Positions 63,967-64,000 of a stretch of DNA of 64,000 nt are shown here, piece after piece. Location: assembly GCF_022627325.1 (NCBI RefSeq), contig NZ_JAETZZ010000001.1, forward strand, positions 372,001 through 436,000, read 5' to 3'. This DNA comes from Pseudomonas putida (GTDB lineage Bacteria; Pseudomonadota; Gammaproteobacteria; Pseudomonadales; Pseudomonadaceae). The notes beneath the pieces are model-generated. The model was not told where the DNA came from, made no database searches, and worked only from the letters and a program-made list of their open reading frames with translations. The number at the start of each line of letters is the position of its first letter. Within the stretch, counting starts at the first letter, position 1. Position numbers and translations under genes: made by a program.

Positions 63967-64000
63967 ATGGCGTTCTTCACCGCAGCCAGCAAAGCCGACT
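63967..64000 (+). CDS. gdhB: NAD-specific glutamate dehydrogenase, 5' end only
   Basis: Only 11 codons are in the window (MAFFTAASKAD). They match, from memory, the N-terminus of the very large (~1600-residue) NAD-dependent GdhB of pseudomonads, which oxidises glutamate to 2-oxoglutarate. GGAG is 11 bases upstream. The call depends on so few residues and on the neighbourhood that it stays provisional. Confidence 0.7.
   Translation, partial: MAFFTAASKAD

Overview
The window is a high-GC, densely packed gammaproteobacterial chromosome segment that reads as the Pseudomonas putida group. This rests on gene content and order: leuB-asd-usg-fimV-truA-trpF-accD-folC-SPOR protein-cvpA-purF-metZ, nadK...pepN, sbcCD, and a MoxR/Bat operon leading to gdhB. 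GCCGGCAAGCCGGCT-type REP elements between genes fit the same group. Synteny statements are from memory and were not checked by search.

Layout. 1-15595 (+): end of a methyltransferase, leuB, asd and an Asd-like paralogue, fimV, then truA, trpF, accD, folC, a SPOR protein, cvpA, purF, metZ and an SDR: amino-acid, fatty-acid, folate and purine metabolism plus the polar hub FimV. 15596-16537: a 7-bp tandem-repeat cluster, a tRNA promoter, tRNA-Val(TAC), and three identical tRNA-Asp(GTC) genes, two of them inside a 119-bp direct duplication. 16660-28667: a DUF2242 lipoprotein, a very small ORF behind a hairpin, and a minus-strand set (CLC channel, degenerate nitrilase-like protein, AraC-type regulator). 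BetT follows on the plus strand, then a TAXI/fused-TRAP/DUF1850 uptake system and TrkH on the minus strand. 28929-40134: fadH-like reductase, PLP desulfhydrase/ACC-deaminase family protein, cytochrome b561, DUF1853, then a tightly overlapping plus-strand run nadK-phosphatase-rhomboid-yeaC-DUF2797-pepN. 40425-51203: a secreted Asp-box propeller coupled to an RND/MMPL exporter, a REP element, a small cytosolic protein overlapping a secreted lactonase-like protein, a small secreted protein, and a minus-strand sbcD-sbcC-GST run.

51405-54269 is the clear accessory island. A GC-rich VgrG-like remnant is followed, in the same reading frame after one TAG, by the AT-rich C-terminal half of a phospholipase D-type (Tle5-like) type VI effector. 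Then come an intact-looking Sel1-repeat protein (probable periplasmic immunity), a small membrane protein and another gene scrap. Normal composition returns at DUF2628 (54386). 54926-61748 (-): a six-gene MoxR-DUF58-DUF4381-BatA-BatB/C-BatD operon. Between it and the start of gdhB (63967) sits a second, intact type VI-like lipase (DUF2235/Tle1-like, 61965-63275) with no VgrG and no recognisable immunity gene.

Most of the window is ordinary core genome. The parts worth a second look are the decayed effector/immunity island, the solitary Tle1-like lipase with an orphan terminator in front of it, the catalytically degenerate nitrilase-like protein, the hairpin-guarded 41-codon ORF, and several repeats. 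I found no CRISPR array, no intact insertion sequence and no prophage.
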